Below, one piece after another: positions 12,220-20,742 of a stretch of 24,394 nucleotides of DNA. The position numbers were made by a program, and so were the translations under genes. The stretch spans positions 1-24,394 of the forward strand of contig JAVYYS010000004.1 in assembly GCA_038876335.1 (NCBI GenBank), read 5' to 3'. The notes beneath the pieces are model-generated. The model ran no database searches. It saw only the letters and a program-made list of their open reading frames with translations, and was not told where the DNA came from. Source of the stretch: JAKATY01 sp038876335 (GTDB taxonomy: Archaea; Micrarchaeota; Micrarchaeia; Micrarchaeales; Micrarchaeaceae). Position 1 is the stretch's first letter, and each line of letters starts with the position of its first letter.

Positions 12220-14928
12220 TTATATTGACCAATACTTCCTATTTTTTATAAAATTCTTCTGGGCTAAAAGCAAATCAGTATAGAACAAACGGTCTTCATG
12301 CCGGAACATTCTTAGCACTCTTGCAGCAGTTTTGGCTCCTATACCATATGTTGAAAGGGCGATCGCGCCTTTACCGCCGAAGGCATTGAGCAGACCGGCA
12401 ATCTTGAGCGCATCTGAAAGCGACGCTTTTTCTTTTTGATTCAACATCTTGCCTGCTATCTTCTTCCTCATTATTTTGTCTCGTTCTTCGCTGTAAATAG
12501 ATATTACGGTTCCACCACAACTGGGACATACTAATTTTTCCTCATCTTTTAACTCTGAAAGTCTTCTTGAAAATCTAAATCCACAGTACATGCAAATGAG
12601 GCCGATATCTTTACCAAGCATAAACTTTTCAAATGAGTTTATTATTTCGCTATTCGGAACAGAAGGCATTATTAGCTCTTTCGTATAATAAAACGAATTA
12701 ATTACAGTAATTGCAAAATGCGACATAGAGCTTACCTTCTTTTGAACTATTAATATTTCTCTTTTCTCTATTTTAGAAAAAAGTTCTTTGAGAAATGAAA
12801 CATCAAAATAATTGTTCATAAGCTCGCGCAATGCTTCTGTGTAGACTGGAGTTTCTTTGTAGATACTTATCAGCCTTCTTGCTAACGACTTTGATACTGT
12901 GGCGTCCTTGTCTACTATTCCGAACATCTTGGCTATCTGTATAAACTTATATCTGAAAAGTTCTGTTTCTACTATGATGTTGGAAAGCAAGCCTTCTATC
13001 TTTTGGGGCTTGATGGATTCGAGATACCTCCCTATTTCTGAACTATTTGGCGTATCGAGATAGATAAAATAAGGGGAAGATTTCATATATACACTATAAC
13101 CAAGTTTAGTGGCAGAAAAATGCGCGATGATTCTGCCAATAGCTTCGTTTGCCATCGTTCCGGCCGGCAGGTACACAACCGTATTATCATCCGCCTGCTC
13201 TATTATAAGTGTCTTGGAGTCGAAGATCTGTGATTTTTGAGATTCGGTAAAGTTCTTTAGAGCAACGCGGGTTTCATCATCTTTTACAAATTCAGAATCA
13301 ACAATTATGCTAGGATTTTGCACCATGCGAGAAACTTCTTCGGCCACATGGGAGCTTACTGGTATGTCCTCTCCGCTCCAGTCGGGGATTGCTGCCTCAA
13401 TTTCGCTTGAGGGTTCGACGAATATACAATCTTTTTCTATGCTGATTACTTTCCATGGCAACCCTTTTGTTATAAAAGTGCTTTCTTCGTCTATATTATT
13501 GACTACGAATTCTTCGTCTAAAGTAGAAATAATTCTGTTATCTATAGAATTTTTGACTAAGAAACGCTTTACTTCCGGTATAACGCTGAGGTGATTATAG
13601 TAAAACATGCGGGTCCTATTTCCAGAACTTATCAAATTTCCATCGAAACCCACGATTTTCTGTCTTCGCATAAAATCAAGAAGTGATCGCAGCTCTTCAA
13701 ACTGGATATCTTTGTATGGTGCAGATCTTTTTATTATTTCAAATAATTCTTTCAATGAGCATACCCCCTTATCTAGGGCTATTCCTGCAATCTGGTTAGC
13801 GAGCACGTCGAGTGCCTTTTCGTGCATATTAAAAGTTTCGAGAAAACCCGATTCTGCGAGTTTGCATATTGCAATAGACTCTATAGCATCTACAGGATTC
13901 AGTGCGATTATTGTGCCATTTGGAATGCGACCTTTTGAATGGCCAGATCTTCCTACGCGCTGTACCAGCCGCACTGCCTGCCTTGGAGAACCATACTGTA
14001 CAACTTCGTCTATATGACCTATATCGATGCCTAACTCGAGAGAACTCGTTGCAATTATTGCTTTGAGCATATGAGACTTAAAAAGGTCTTCTAGCTCTAT
14101 CCTCTCTTTTTTGTCTAACGAACTATGATGCACACCAATCCCACCAAATGGTTTTAATTTATTAAGAAAAATAAGTCGGCTGCCGACAGCCTCTACTACT
14201 TGGCGGGTATTTGCAAATACAAGAGTAGTATCTGATTCCTCGATATGCTTTGCAACTGCAAAAAGGCGTGCCGAAGAAGCTTCATCAAGGCCGAAGTGCT
14301 CTCTCAACTCCTCATACGAATTCGCACTTTGTGGCATTTCTACAGCAAGCCTAAGTTCTCTTTTTTGCGGAGATGAAACAAGCGCGCATGCCCTAGATCC
14401 GCATAGAAACCGCTTTACCAACTCTACATCTCCTATTGTCGCACTCAATCCTATACGCTGAAACCCTGGGGACTTCTCCTCAAGCCTCTCCAGAGCAAGT
14501 GAAAGTTGTGCACCCCTCTTACTCGAGTAGAGTTCGTGCAATTCGTCTACCACGACATACTTTACATTTCGCAGATATGCGCCCATATATTTTGTAGGTA
14601 GTATACTTTGCAATGTTTCTGGGGTAGTTATAAGTATCTGCGGAGCCTTTTTACTTTGTCGTGTTCTTTCGCTTTGAGAAGTGTCTCCGTGCCTTACTGC
14701 GATACTTACGCCTACATAGTTAGACATCTCCTCTAGTCTTCTTATCAAATCGCGATTTAAGGCACGAAGGGGTGTTATGTAGATAGTTTTTATGCCAGGA
14801 GCGTTTGTAGATTTAGAAAGAGAATCTAGTATTGGGAGCATGGCCGCTTCGGTTTTGCCGCTGCCGGTAGGGGCCAATATTAGGCAGTTTCGCTTGTTGT
14901 TTATTTCTGCGATTGCGGATTTTTGCAA
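12220..14928 (-). CDS. Lhr-like superfamily 2 DNA helicase
   Basis: The 902-residue protein has Walker A A-P-T-G-S-G-K-T-E-A-A (about 19-29), Ia T-P-L-R-A-L-N-R-D, II V-D-E-L-H, III L-S-A-T-I-G-D, V S-S-L-E-L-G-I-D-I-G, and VI Q-R-V-G-R-S-G-H. A winged-helix and Lhr-specific region follows. Near the C-terminus C-M-Y-C-G and C-P-S-C-G form a zinc ribbon (about 785-815), then G-I-G-A-K-T-A-A-R-V-L and K-N-R-K-Y-W as in archaeal Lhr/ASH-Ski2 helicases. These act in DNA repair or recombination. The start is TTG 14926-14928. The in-frame sequence upstream (L-N-K-Y-K-E-L-Y-D-L) resembles the start of the Q-motif but has no start codon, and a TATA box at 14971-14981 would place the transcript start near 14952. 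The gene converges on trm56. Confidence 0.92.
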   Translation of the reverse strand: MQKSAIAEINNKRNCLILAPTGSGKTEAAMLPILDSLSKSTNAPGIKTIYITPLRALNRDLIRRLEEMSNYVGVSIAVRHGDTSQSERTRQSKKAPQILITTPETLQSILPTKYMGAYLRNVKYVVVDELHELYSSKRGAQLSLALERLEEKSPGFQRIGLSATIGDVELVKRFLCGSRACALVSSPQKRELRLAVEMPQSANSYEELREHFGLDEASSARLFAVAKHIEESDTTLVFANTRQVVEAVGSRLIFLNKLKPFGGIGVHHSSLDKKERIELEDLFKSHMLKAIIATSSLELGIDIGHIDEVVQYGSPRQAVRLVQRVGRSGHSKGRIPNGTIIALNPVDAIESIAICKLAESGFLETFNMHEKALDVLANQIAGIALDKGVCSLKELFEIIKRSAPYKDIQFEELRSLLDFMRRQKIVGFDGNLISSGNRTRMFYYNHLSVIPEVKRFLVKNSIDNRIISTLDEEFVVNNIDEESTFITKGLPWKVISIEKDCIFVEPSSEIEAAIPDWSGEDIPVSSHVAEEVSRMVQNPSIIVDSEFVKDDETRVALKNFTESQKSQIFDSKTLIIEQADDNTVVYLPAGTMANEAIGRIIAHFSATKLGYSVYMKSSPYFIYLDTPNSSEIGRYLESIKPQKIEGLLSNIIVETELFRYKFIQIAKMFGIVDKDATVSKSLARRLISIYKETPVYTEALRELMNNYFDVSFLKELFSKIEKREILIVQKKVSSMSHFAITVINSFYYTKELIMPSVPNSEIINSFEKFMLGKDIGLICMYCGFRFSRRLSELKDEEKLVCPSCGGTVISIYSEERDKIMRKKIAGKMLNQKEKASLSDALKIAGLLNAFGGKGAIALSTYGIGAKTAARVLRMFRHEDRLFYTDLLLAQKNFIKNRKYWSI

Positions 14929-14970
14929 ATCGTAGAGTTCCTTATATTTATTTAGAAAAAAACTGTATAT

Positions 14971-14981
14971 GTTTTTTATAC
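14971..14981 (-). promoter_or_regulatory. TATA box of the Lhr-like helicase gene
   Basis: On the minus strand GTATAAAAAAC lies about 48 bases upstream of TTG 14928. It predicts transcription from about 14952, leaving a short leader that includes AAGGA. Confidence 0.4.
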
Positions 14982-15019
14982 AAACACCCCGGGACGATTT
15001 ACAGAAACTGCTCCGAAAT

Positions 15020-17038
15020 TTATAACTTTGATTTTGGAGTTTGTAATCCTTTGTTTTCAGTCTTAGAGTTTATTATCGCTGCGGCTTTTCCTACCACAAT
15101 TATAATCAACGCCCCTAAAATAATTATTATTATAAGCGATGGTGTTATCATTGTTACATTAATTGCATTTCCGTTTTCCGCAAAAGCGGTTTGGGAGATC
15201 CCAAAATATTGAAGCTGAGCATCCACATATCCGTAAGGGACATTATAAAGAATGGCCGTTCCGTTCTTTCCCGTATATAATGTTGAGGTTGTTCCGTTTT
15301 TAAATTTAATTAATAGGCTTGCATTTACTGGAGTTCCAAAGATGCTTGATGTATGGATCGCAACGTTATAAACAGGCAGCTTAACATAGACTGATTGTGG
15401 AGAGGATACCGAAAACCTCTGGTTGCTAAGTAGTAGCACGCCTTTATATTCTGCGTAACTTACAGAGTAGGTTTTGTTTTCAGTGAGAAAAGTCTGGCTT
15501 GTGATGTTTGACCCGGCAACATTTAAGTATTGGACACTTATCGGATTGCCGTATGCATTCTCCATGACAAAATTTATAAGGTACTGAGGAACAAAAACTG
15601 CTGAGATGAATAAAGGAGTGGTGACCTCAACTGATATTGAGGCATTTTCATAGCCGTTGGTCCATTTTTCAAATGACATTCTGGAATCGGGCCCTGTTGT
15701 AACGTTTGTTATATTTATCTTTATCTGAGCAGGAGAATCGGCATTATACCAACCTACGCCGCTTACTTTCCCATAAGGAGAAGACGCGTTTACTAGATAT
15801 TGCAACTGCCAAACTGCTGAAATGTTCAAAGAGGAATTAACAACTAACTTGATGCTATTGCTTGAAATACCGGTACTCCACCCTTTGAACACGGCCCTAA
15901 CCCCATTGCTTACAGGTACAATTTCTTGACTTACGCCAATTTGGGCCACCGTGTCGGCATTGTACCAACCACCGCCAACCACGCTGCCATACTTTGTAGT
16001 AACATTCAGGTAATACTGCTTTTGCCACAATGCCGTTTCAGTTATATTACCATTCATCTGCACGGTAGCGTTTGGGTTGTTCCCCGAATATGAGCCGGGC
16101 CCTGCGCCTTGCCATCCTTCGAATACTACCCTTTCGGTCTTTGAAAGATAAATAACTCTAGGCGCGCTTATATCCGCCATAGAATAAGCTGAGTAATTCT
16201 CTATAGAAGAGAGGTTGGCATACTCTGACCGTATATCTAAAGAATAGCCTAAAGTCCATAGCAGGGTATTATTTGGAACGTATGGTATACCAGAGCCGAC
16301 CTCGAAATAGTCTACGTAATTGTTGATCTCAGAAACGCCATATGGATTTGGAAGGGCGCTTTCGCTGCCTTTTCCGTATCCTATATAAGAATACCCTTTT
16401 GGCACAAGTTTATAAACTCCGCCTTGCATAAACTCCAGGTTCCTGAATTTCACGGGTTGCATATGCATATTGTTTGTATTTGAATTAGCATATTCAGCAA
16501 ATGCAGTAGGGGGATTGGGACCAGAACTGCCTGTGCCTAGGTCAACGCTGCCCATAAGGTTTCCATTAAAATAAAAATTCCAAGTGTTGCCGCTTGAACT
16601 AAAAGAGTAAGTATTAAAAGTACCATTGCTTCCTGCCGAAGCATTTACGCCTATACCCCCATAAAAGTTACTCCCTGAGTAACCGCTCGGAAAATACTCC
16701 CAGAACCAAGTAGGAACTCCTGCACTTATAAAAGTATAATTGCTACAACCAGAAGGACTGCAAGTCCGCGGGAAATAACCGCTGGAATTTGATATCTCGT
16801 ACCCTACCTGCACGAATGCGCCATTGGAAAGATCTTCTCCAATCCAGAATCCGAATGAACCGCCACTTACATTTTGATATATGGTTTGTATATTTGCCAA
16901 TGCGCCAGTATTAAATGCGGCACTATTTGAGCTTCTAACTCCGCTTTGGAACCAGTACTGTGCAGCAGGAACATTGATAGACAAATCTAAAATTATTAAA
17001 GATGCAACTGCCAGTAGAGCATAATTATATCCTTTCAT
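15020..17038 (-). CDS. large membrane-anchored surface protein with three beta-rich repeats
   Basis: The protein has 672 residues. Residues 5-24 are hydrophobic (signal or N-terminal anchor), and 633-656 form a C-terminal membrane helix followed by a basic tail (K-S-K-L). Residues 30-290 are rich in Gly, Ser, Asn and aromatic residues and carry the protein's only two cysteines in C93-S-P-S-G-C98; a lectin-like beta fold is possible but unproven. From about 305 to 482 there are three related units with F-E/K-x-W ... A-x-W-Q-x-Q-Y-x-L/V-N-V/A and Y-G-x-V-x-G-x-G-W-Y-N-A-D, like the 'bacterial repeat' domains of adhesins. Residues 485-630 look like beta-sandwich stalk domains. There are many N-x-S/T sites. 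The ATG overlaps the dtdA end by 14 bases. It probably forms part of the cell envelope or an adhesin. Confidence 0.85.
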   Translation of the reverse strand: MKGYNYALLAVASLIILDLSINVPAAQYWFQSGVRSSNSAAFNTGALANIQTIYQNVSGGSFGFWIGEDLSNGAFVQVGYEISNSSGYFPRTCSPSGCSNYTFISAGVPTWFWEYFPSGYSGSNFYGGIGVNASAGSNGTFNTYSFSSSGNTWNFYFNGNLMGSVDLGTGSSGPNPPTAFAEYANSNTNNMHMQPVKFRNLEFMQGGVYKLVPKGYSYIGYGKGSESALPNPYGVSEINNYVDYFEVGSGIPYVPNNTLLWTLGYSLDIRSEYANLSSIENYSAYSMADISAPRVIYLSKTERVVFEGWQGAGPGSYSGNNPNATVQMNGNITETALWQKQYYLNVTTKYGSVVGGGWYNADTVAQIGVSQEIVPVSNGVRAVFKGWSTGISSNSIKLVVNSSLNISAVWQLQYLVNASSPYGKVSGVGWYNADSPAQIKINITNVTTGPDSRMSFEKWTNGYENASISVEVTTPLFISAVFVPQYLINFVMENAYGNPISVQYLNVAGSNITSQTFLTENKTYSVSYAEYKGVLLLSNQRFSVSSPQSVYVKLPVYNVAIHTSSIFGTPVNASLLIKFKNGTTSTLYTGKNGTAILYNVPYGYVDAQLQYFGISQTAFAENGNAINVTMITPSLIIIIILGALIIIVVGKAAAIINSKTENKGLQTPKSKL

Positions 17039-17825
17039 AATCTATACCAAGATTCTCTAACTCTTTTATTATATTGTTTCGTTCTTCGCTATTTATACTT
17101 TTCCATTCGATCACCCCGATTTCTGCGCGGATCGAACTGCGATTCAAAGCTTGCTCCAGCATACTTATTTCCGAAGAGTAATAGCGAGGCATTATATGCG
17201 AAAAGGCATAATCCTTTTCTAGTGCTAATAAGCTGAATTTCCTCGGATAATGGGTAGAACCTATCCCAATAGCCACTTTATTGTAATGCGTTTCTGCAGT
17301 TCCTAAAAGCAGATCTGCCACGCTGTTGGCTATTACTTCTACAATATTCTCGCTAGAAATTGCTGCTTCATTTCCGCCTACCTCTACAAACAAGGAGGGG
17401 ATTGCAAGAAGGGGGCCATGGTGTGTAGCCTCATACGTTACATTTATACCATAATGGTTATATTTGTTCAATTGTTTGAGCAGTTTAAGCATATTGTCTG
17501 GAGAAGCTATGCTAAGTTCGTGTGGCTTACCCCCAAGATCTGCGACAGAGGACCAGTTGCCTTCAGCATGCGTAGTAAAAGACGCTATCCCTTTAGAGCT
17601 AAAATGCTTGCTCAAGAAGACTATGTAGTCAGCAGAATAATTAGTAAGAAAATCCGCAAATATATGCTCTCCTTCAAGTTCAATTGCCTCTGCAGAATCT
17701 GATTTGAATCTCCGCATACCATTTTGCGGCTCGATCTCTTCAAAATCGATAATATCGAAAAGTTTGTTGGCTATTGAAACGGAGGTATTGTCTTTTAGAG
17801 AGTAAGCGATAAGGGGCTTCCGCAT
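17025..17825 (-). CDS. dtdA: D-aminoacyl-tRNA deacylase, archaeal DtdA type
   Basis: This 266-residue protein carries the archaeal/plant DTD2 signatures: F-L-S-K-H-F-S-S, T-T-H-A-E-G-N, Y-E-A-T-H-H-G-P, P-S-L-F-V-E-V-G, and G-S-T-H-Y-P-R-K-F. It hydrolyses D-amino acids wrongly attached to tRNA. The start is ATG 17823-17825; a GTG three codons earlier (17834) is possible but closer to the promoter. On the minus strand TTTATTAAAG (plus 17846-17855) lies about 25 bases upstream of the ATG, suggesting a leaderless transcript. The gene is divergent from the nuo block and overlaps the surface-protein gene. Confidence 0.94.
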   Translation of the reverse strand: MRKPLIAYSLKDNTSVSIANKLFDIIDFEEIEPQNGMRRFKSDSAEAIELEGEHIFADFLTNYSADYIVFLSKHFSSKGIASFTTHAEGNWSSVADLGGKPHELSIASPDNMLKLLKQLNKYNHYGINVTYEATHHGPLLAIPSLFVEVGGNEAAISSENIVEVIANSVADLLLGTAETHYNKVAIGIGSTHYPRKFSLLALEKDYAFSHIMPRYYSSEISMLEQALNRSSIRAEIGVIEWKSINSEERNNIIKELENLGIDYERI

Positions 17826-17873
17826 TGCAACCACAAAACTTTAAACTTTAATAAACCATTTTAAAATGAAAAA

Positions 17874-17904
17874 TAATAAAATAGATTGTATAGATAAATA
17901 CAAT
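17874..17904 (+). promoter_or_regulatory. nuoA promoter with a 7-bp inverted repeat over the start codon
   Basis: AATAAAATAG at about 17874-17883 is a TATA-like element about 25 bases before ATG 17903. ATTGTAT (17885-17891) and ATACAAT (17898-17904) are perfect inverted repeats with a 6-nt spacer between the TATA element and the ATG, a position where a bound repressor would block initiation. Operator function is inference. Confidence 0.45.
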
Positions 17905-18307
17905 GTTGATGGTTGTGGGCACCCCAATAACATACGCATATGTTTATCTGCTCTTTTTCACAGTGTTTTCCATAGCCATACCGTCTCTTTTTCTGTTGGC
18001 GTCTAAATTAATGCGTGAAAACTATACAGGTAACAAAGTCAAAAACGCGCCTTACGAAAGTGGAGAGGAAACGATAGGAAAATTGGGTGCTGTGGACAAT
18101 GAGTACTTCCCTTTTATTATGCTGTTCCTTCCATTAGAGATAATCGCGGTTCTTGTACTTTTTTTTGCCGCGGGCATCTATTTGGAAAGTTTTAATTTTG
18201 GATTGGGAGTAATATTGCTTGTTGTACTGGGGTTCGTTTTCGCCATGGCAGGATACGTCTTAATAAACTCCTACGATAGAAAAGGTAATAGAGATGGAAG
18301 AGAATGA
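17903..18307 (+). CDS. nuoA: NADH-quinone oxidoreductase subunit A-like (complex I)
   Basis: The 134-residue membrane protein has three hydrophobic segments (about 10-34, 68-90, 97-120). The conserved loop reads N-A-P-Y-E-S-G-E-E-T-I-G-K, followed by F-P-F-I-M-L-F-L-P-L-E, in the positions of the NuoA Y-E-S-G-x-x-P-x-G and F-D-x-E segments; the usual Asp of the latter is not evident. The fragment is part of the membrane arm near the quinone site. It starts a four-gene operon and overlaps nuoB by 14 bases. Confidence 0.88.
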   Translation: MLMVVGTPITYAYVYLLFFTVFSIAIPSLFLLASKLMRENYTGNKVKNAPYESGEETIGKLGAVDNEYFPFIMLFLPLEIIAVLVLFFAAGIYLESFNFGLGVILLVVLGFVFAMAGYVLINSYDRKGNRDGRE

Positions 18308-18938
18308 TGTGGATGCTGGTACCGCCGCGCCTTACACCCAAGAGGAGTTTGAGAATGCTGAAAAAGAGATGAATAAACTTCTTGTTGATTCTTACAAAAA
18401 AAAGAGTAATCAGAACAGTGTAATGTTCGCCAAATTAAGCGAAGTGGTAAAGGCTGGTGCGAAGGGCCTGATAAAGTGGGGCAGATCAAATTCTCTTTGG
18501 CCTGCACAATTCGGCCTTGCATGCTGCGCAATGGAACTATTCGACTTTGCAGCCTCAAGGATAGATGCAGATAGAAAAGGGTATCTTATATTTAGGGGCA
18601 CCCCAAGGCAGAATGACGTAATGATAGTGGCGGGGTGGGTAACAAAATCCATGGCTCCCAGAGTTAAAAGATTATATGAGCAGATGGCAAGTCCAAAGTA
18701 TGTTATAGCTTTTGGGGAATGTGCGACTTCAGGAGGGCCATGGTGGGAGAGTTATAATATAATACAAGGCATTGACCAAATTCTGCCAGTAGATGTATAT
18801 GTTGCAGGATGCCCACCGAAACCGGAGAACCTGTTTGCCGCTTTCATGAAACTACAAGAGAAGATAGGTGGTAAAGTTGCAGGAGATAGAGGAAGGAGCA
18901 TTGCTCCAAACATTAGAGAAAATGAAAAAAGAGTTTGA
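18294..18938 (+). CDS. nuoB: NADH-quinone oxidoreductase subunit B-like (complex I)
   Basis: The 214-residue protein carries the four cysteines that bind terminal cluster N2: C77-C78 in A-C-C-A-M-E, C143 in G-E-C-A-T-S-G-G, and C173 in G-C-P-P-K-P-E. G-R-x-N-S-L-W-P-A-Q-F-G and D-V-M-I-V-A-G are also conserved. It passes electrons to quinone at the interface with NuoD. About 45 acidic, lysine-rich residues precede the conserved core, a longer leader than usual. It starts within the end of nuoA and its 3' end overlaps the annotated start of nuoC. Confidence 0.96.
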   Translation: MEENDVDAGTAAPYTQEEFENAEKEMNKLLVDSYKKKSNQNSVMFAKLSEVVKAGAKGLIKWGRSNSLWPAQFGLACCAMELFDFAASRIDADRKGYLIFRGTPRQNDVMIVAGWVTKSMAPRVKRLYEQMASPKYVIAFGECATSGGPWWESYNIIQGIDQILPVDVYVAGCPPKPENLFAAFMKLQEKIGGKVAGDRGRSIAPNIRENEKRV

Positions 18939-19245
18939 CTACCTGAAAAAAATAACTGCAGTAGACTATAACTCTTACTTTGAGGTAGTCTACATTCTTT
19001 TTAATACTGAAACTAAAAAGCAAGAGGTAGTGAAGATAAAACTGCCTCACGATAACCCGGAAGTTGAGACTATAACGGGCTTGTATCCAGCGGCGGACTG
19101 GTATGAAAGGGAAATTTATGAGATGTTTGGGATAAAAATAAATGGAAGAGAGGTAAAACGGCTATTGCTAGAGAAATGGAATGGAGAAACCCCGCCACTG
19201 CTAAAGAGTTTTGAGTGGGGTAAAAACTACAAAAAACTAGGATGA
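18868..19245 (+). CDS. nuoC: NADH-quinone oxidoreductase subunit C-like (complex I, 30 kDa)
   Basis: The product is 125 residues from GTG 18868, shorter than most NuoC proteins. The family signature is clear in the second half: Y-P-A-A-D-W-Y-E-R-E-I-Y-E-M-F-G-I-K-I-N-G, then L-L-L-E-K-W. NuoC is a structural subunit of the connecting module beside NuoD. The start is uncertain: GTG 18868 gives a 71-base overlap with nuoB; TTG 18901, close behind GAGGAAGGAG, or ATG 18922 would give smaller products. The usual N-terminal alpha/beta domain is partly missing in every case. nuoD begins seven bases after the stop. Confidence 0.88.
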   Translation: MVKLQEIEEGALLQTLEKMKKEFDYLKKITAVDYNSYFEVVYILFNTETKKQEVVKIKLPHDNPEVETITGLYPAADWYEREIYEMFGIKINGREVKRLLLEKWNGETPPLLKSFEWGKNYKKLG

Positions 19246-19252
19246 GAAGAAC

Positions 19253-20347
19253 ATGACGATAACAAGGATAAATGTAGGGCCGATACACCCAAGTACCCAC
19301 GGAGTACTAAGAATAATAGTGGATCTTGACGGTGACGAAATAGTGGATGTGGAGCCACACATTGGATTTTTGCACAGGGGAGTGGAAAAGCTTATGGAAA
19401 CCAGAATGTATATGGTAAACCCCCCATATGTGGAAAAACTGGATTATGTGGCGCCATTGGGGTGGGATGACCTATATGTAGCGGCAGTCGAAAAAGCGAC
19501 AGGAATAGAAGTAAAGGAAAGGGCGCAGTACGCAAGGATGATTCTGCTCGAATTCCAAAGAATAGCTAGCCATTTGTTATGGCTTGGAACATTTTTGAAC
19601 GACATAGGCCAATTTTTCACACTGTTTATGTGGTGCTTCCGTGAAAGGGCCAAAGTTCTAAAATTCTTAGAAGATGTGGCTGGAAGTAGGATGTTTTATG
19701 TGAATCTAAGACCCGGCGGTTTGGATAGAGAGCTGCCGCTAGATTTTTCAGAAAGGGCTTATGAGCTAACAGATTATTTGGAAGAGCAGATAAATCAGTA
19801 TCTTGATGTAACGGAAAGTGATGGAGTATTCTTGGAAAGAACCAAAAAGGTCGGAGTAATAAGTAAAGAAGATGCAATAGCATATGGGGTAAGTGGGCCT
19901 GTACTGCGTGGATCCGGAGTTGAGGAAGATGTAAGAAAATCCATGCCATACTACGCCTACAGCAAGATAAAATTCAAGGTACAGACGTTCAGCTCTGGGG
20001 ACGTATACGCGCGGTATCGAGTCAGATACTTCGAAATGCTTGAAAGCATAAATATTATAAGGCAGGCCCTTGATGCGATGCCTGAAGGCACAGTGAAAGG
20101 TATGCCAATAAAGTTGATAAGCACGCCAGCAAAGCCGGATGAAGTCATAGTGAGCAGAGAACTTGCCAGAGGAGAAGGATTAATTTACATGATACCAGAC
20201 AAGCAAAAGCCTTACAGAATTTCGCTGCGTTCTCCTGCTTTCATAAATCTTTCTATACTTAGGAAGATAACAAAAGGGTCAAAATTTGCTGATCTGTTTC
20301 CCATACTTGGCAGCTTGGACGTAGTAATGGCAGAAATAGACAGATAG
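19253..20347 (+). CDS. nuoD: NADH-quinone oxidoreductase subunit D-like (complex I, 49 kDa)
   Basis: The 364-residue protein has G-P-I-H-P-S-T-H-G with the quinone-site histidines, I-G-F-L-H-R-G-V-E-K-L, Y-V-E-K-L-D-Y-V with the expected quinone-site tyrosine, L-E-F-Q-R-I-A-S-H-L, and R-L-x-P-G-G. It lacks the N- and C-terminal CxxC pairs of [NiFe]-hydrogenase large subunits, so it is a complex I or Fpo-type subunit and not a hydrogenase. It ends the nuo block: the next gene is prefoldin beta. GGATGAG lies before the ATG as a weak Shine-Dalgarno. Confidence 0.96.
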   Translation: MTITRINVGPIHPSTHGVLRIIVDLDGDEIVDVEPHIGFLHRGVEKLMETRMYMVNPPYVEKLDYVAPLGWDDLYVAAVEKATGIEVKERAQYARMILLEFQRIASHLLWLGTFLNDIGQFFTLFMWCFRERAKVLKFLEDVAGSRMFYVNLRPGGLDRELPLDFSERAYELTDYLEEQINQYLDVTESDGVFLERTKKVGVISKEDAIAYGVSGPVLRGSGVEEDVRKSMPYYAYSKIKFKVQTFSSGDVYARYRVRYFEMLESINIIRQALDAMPEGTVKGMPIKLISTPAKPDEVIVSRELARGEGLIYMIPDKQKPYRISLRSPAFINLSILRKITKGSKFADLFPILGSLDVVMAEIDR

Positions 20348-20408
20348 TAAGGCATTCTATAAAGCTGTGGTTTATTAGTTTTGCGTTGAAATACATATAT
20401 GTGGTTTA

Positions 20409-20738
20409 ATGGACGAAATTGAAAATCTTACGATAGAGTACCAAAAGGCTAATAACAGGCTGCAGGCTTTGGCACTTCAGAAAGCACAACTTTCTGCCGA
20501 AAAAGAAGAATACAAAAAGGCTTTGGAAGAGGTAGAGAAAACGCAAGGCAAGGTGTACACAACAAAGGGCAATATACTCATAGAAGTATCCAAAGAGGAA
20601 TCGATAAAGGCAATAAAAGATGAGCAGGATTCGATAGATCTTAAGCTCAGCATTATTGAGAAGCAGTACTCAGAAACAGAAAAAAGGAACAAAGAATTGC
20701 TGGAAAAGATAAACAGCCTAATTAAGAAAGACCAATGA
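20409..20738 (+). CDS. pfdB: prefoldin beta subunit
   Basis: The 109-residue protein is almost wholly helical coiled coil with two long heptad stretches (about 1-45 and 65-107) joined by a short beta segment G-K-V-Y-T-T-K-G-N-I-L-I-E-V, the layout of archaeal prefoldin beta. The hexamer captures unfolded proteins and delivers them to the thermosome. The DHH phosphoesterase gene begins five bases after the stop. Confidence 0.9.
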   Translation: MDEIENLTIEYQKANNRLQALALQKAQLSAEKEEYKKALEEVEKTQGKVYTTKGNILIEVSKEESIKAIKDEQDSIDLKLSIIEKQYSETEKRNKELLEKINSLIKKDQ

Positions 20739-20742
20739 TTTA

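Noticed and set aside
19253..20347. NuoD as a [NiFe]-hydrogenase large subunit
   Set aside because: The N- and C-terminal CxxC pairs that hold the NiFe centre are absent, while quinone-site His and Tyr residues are present.
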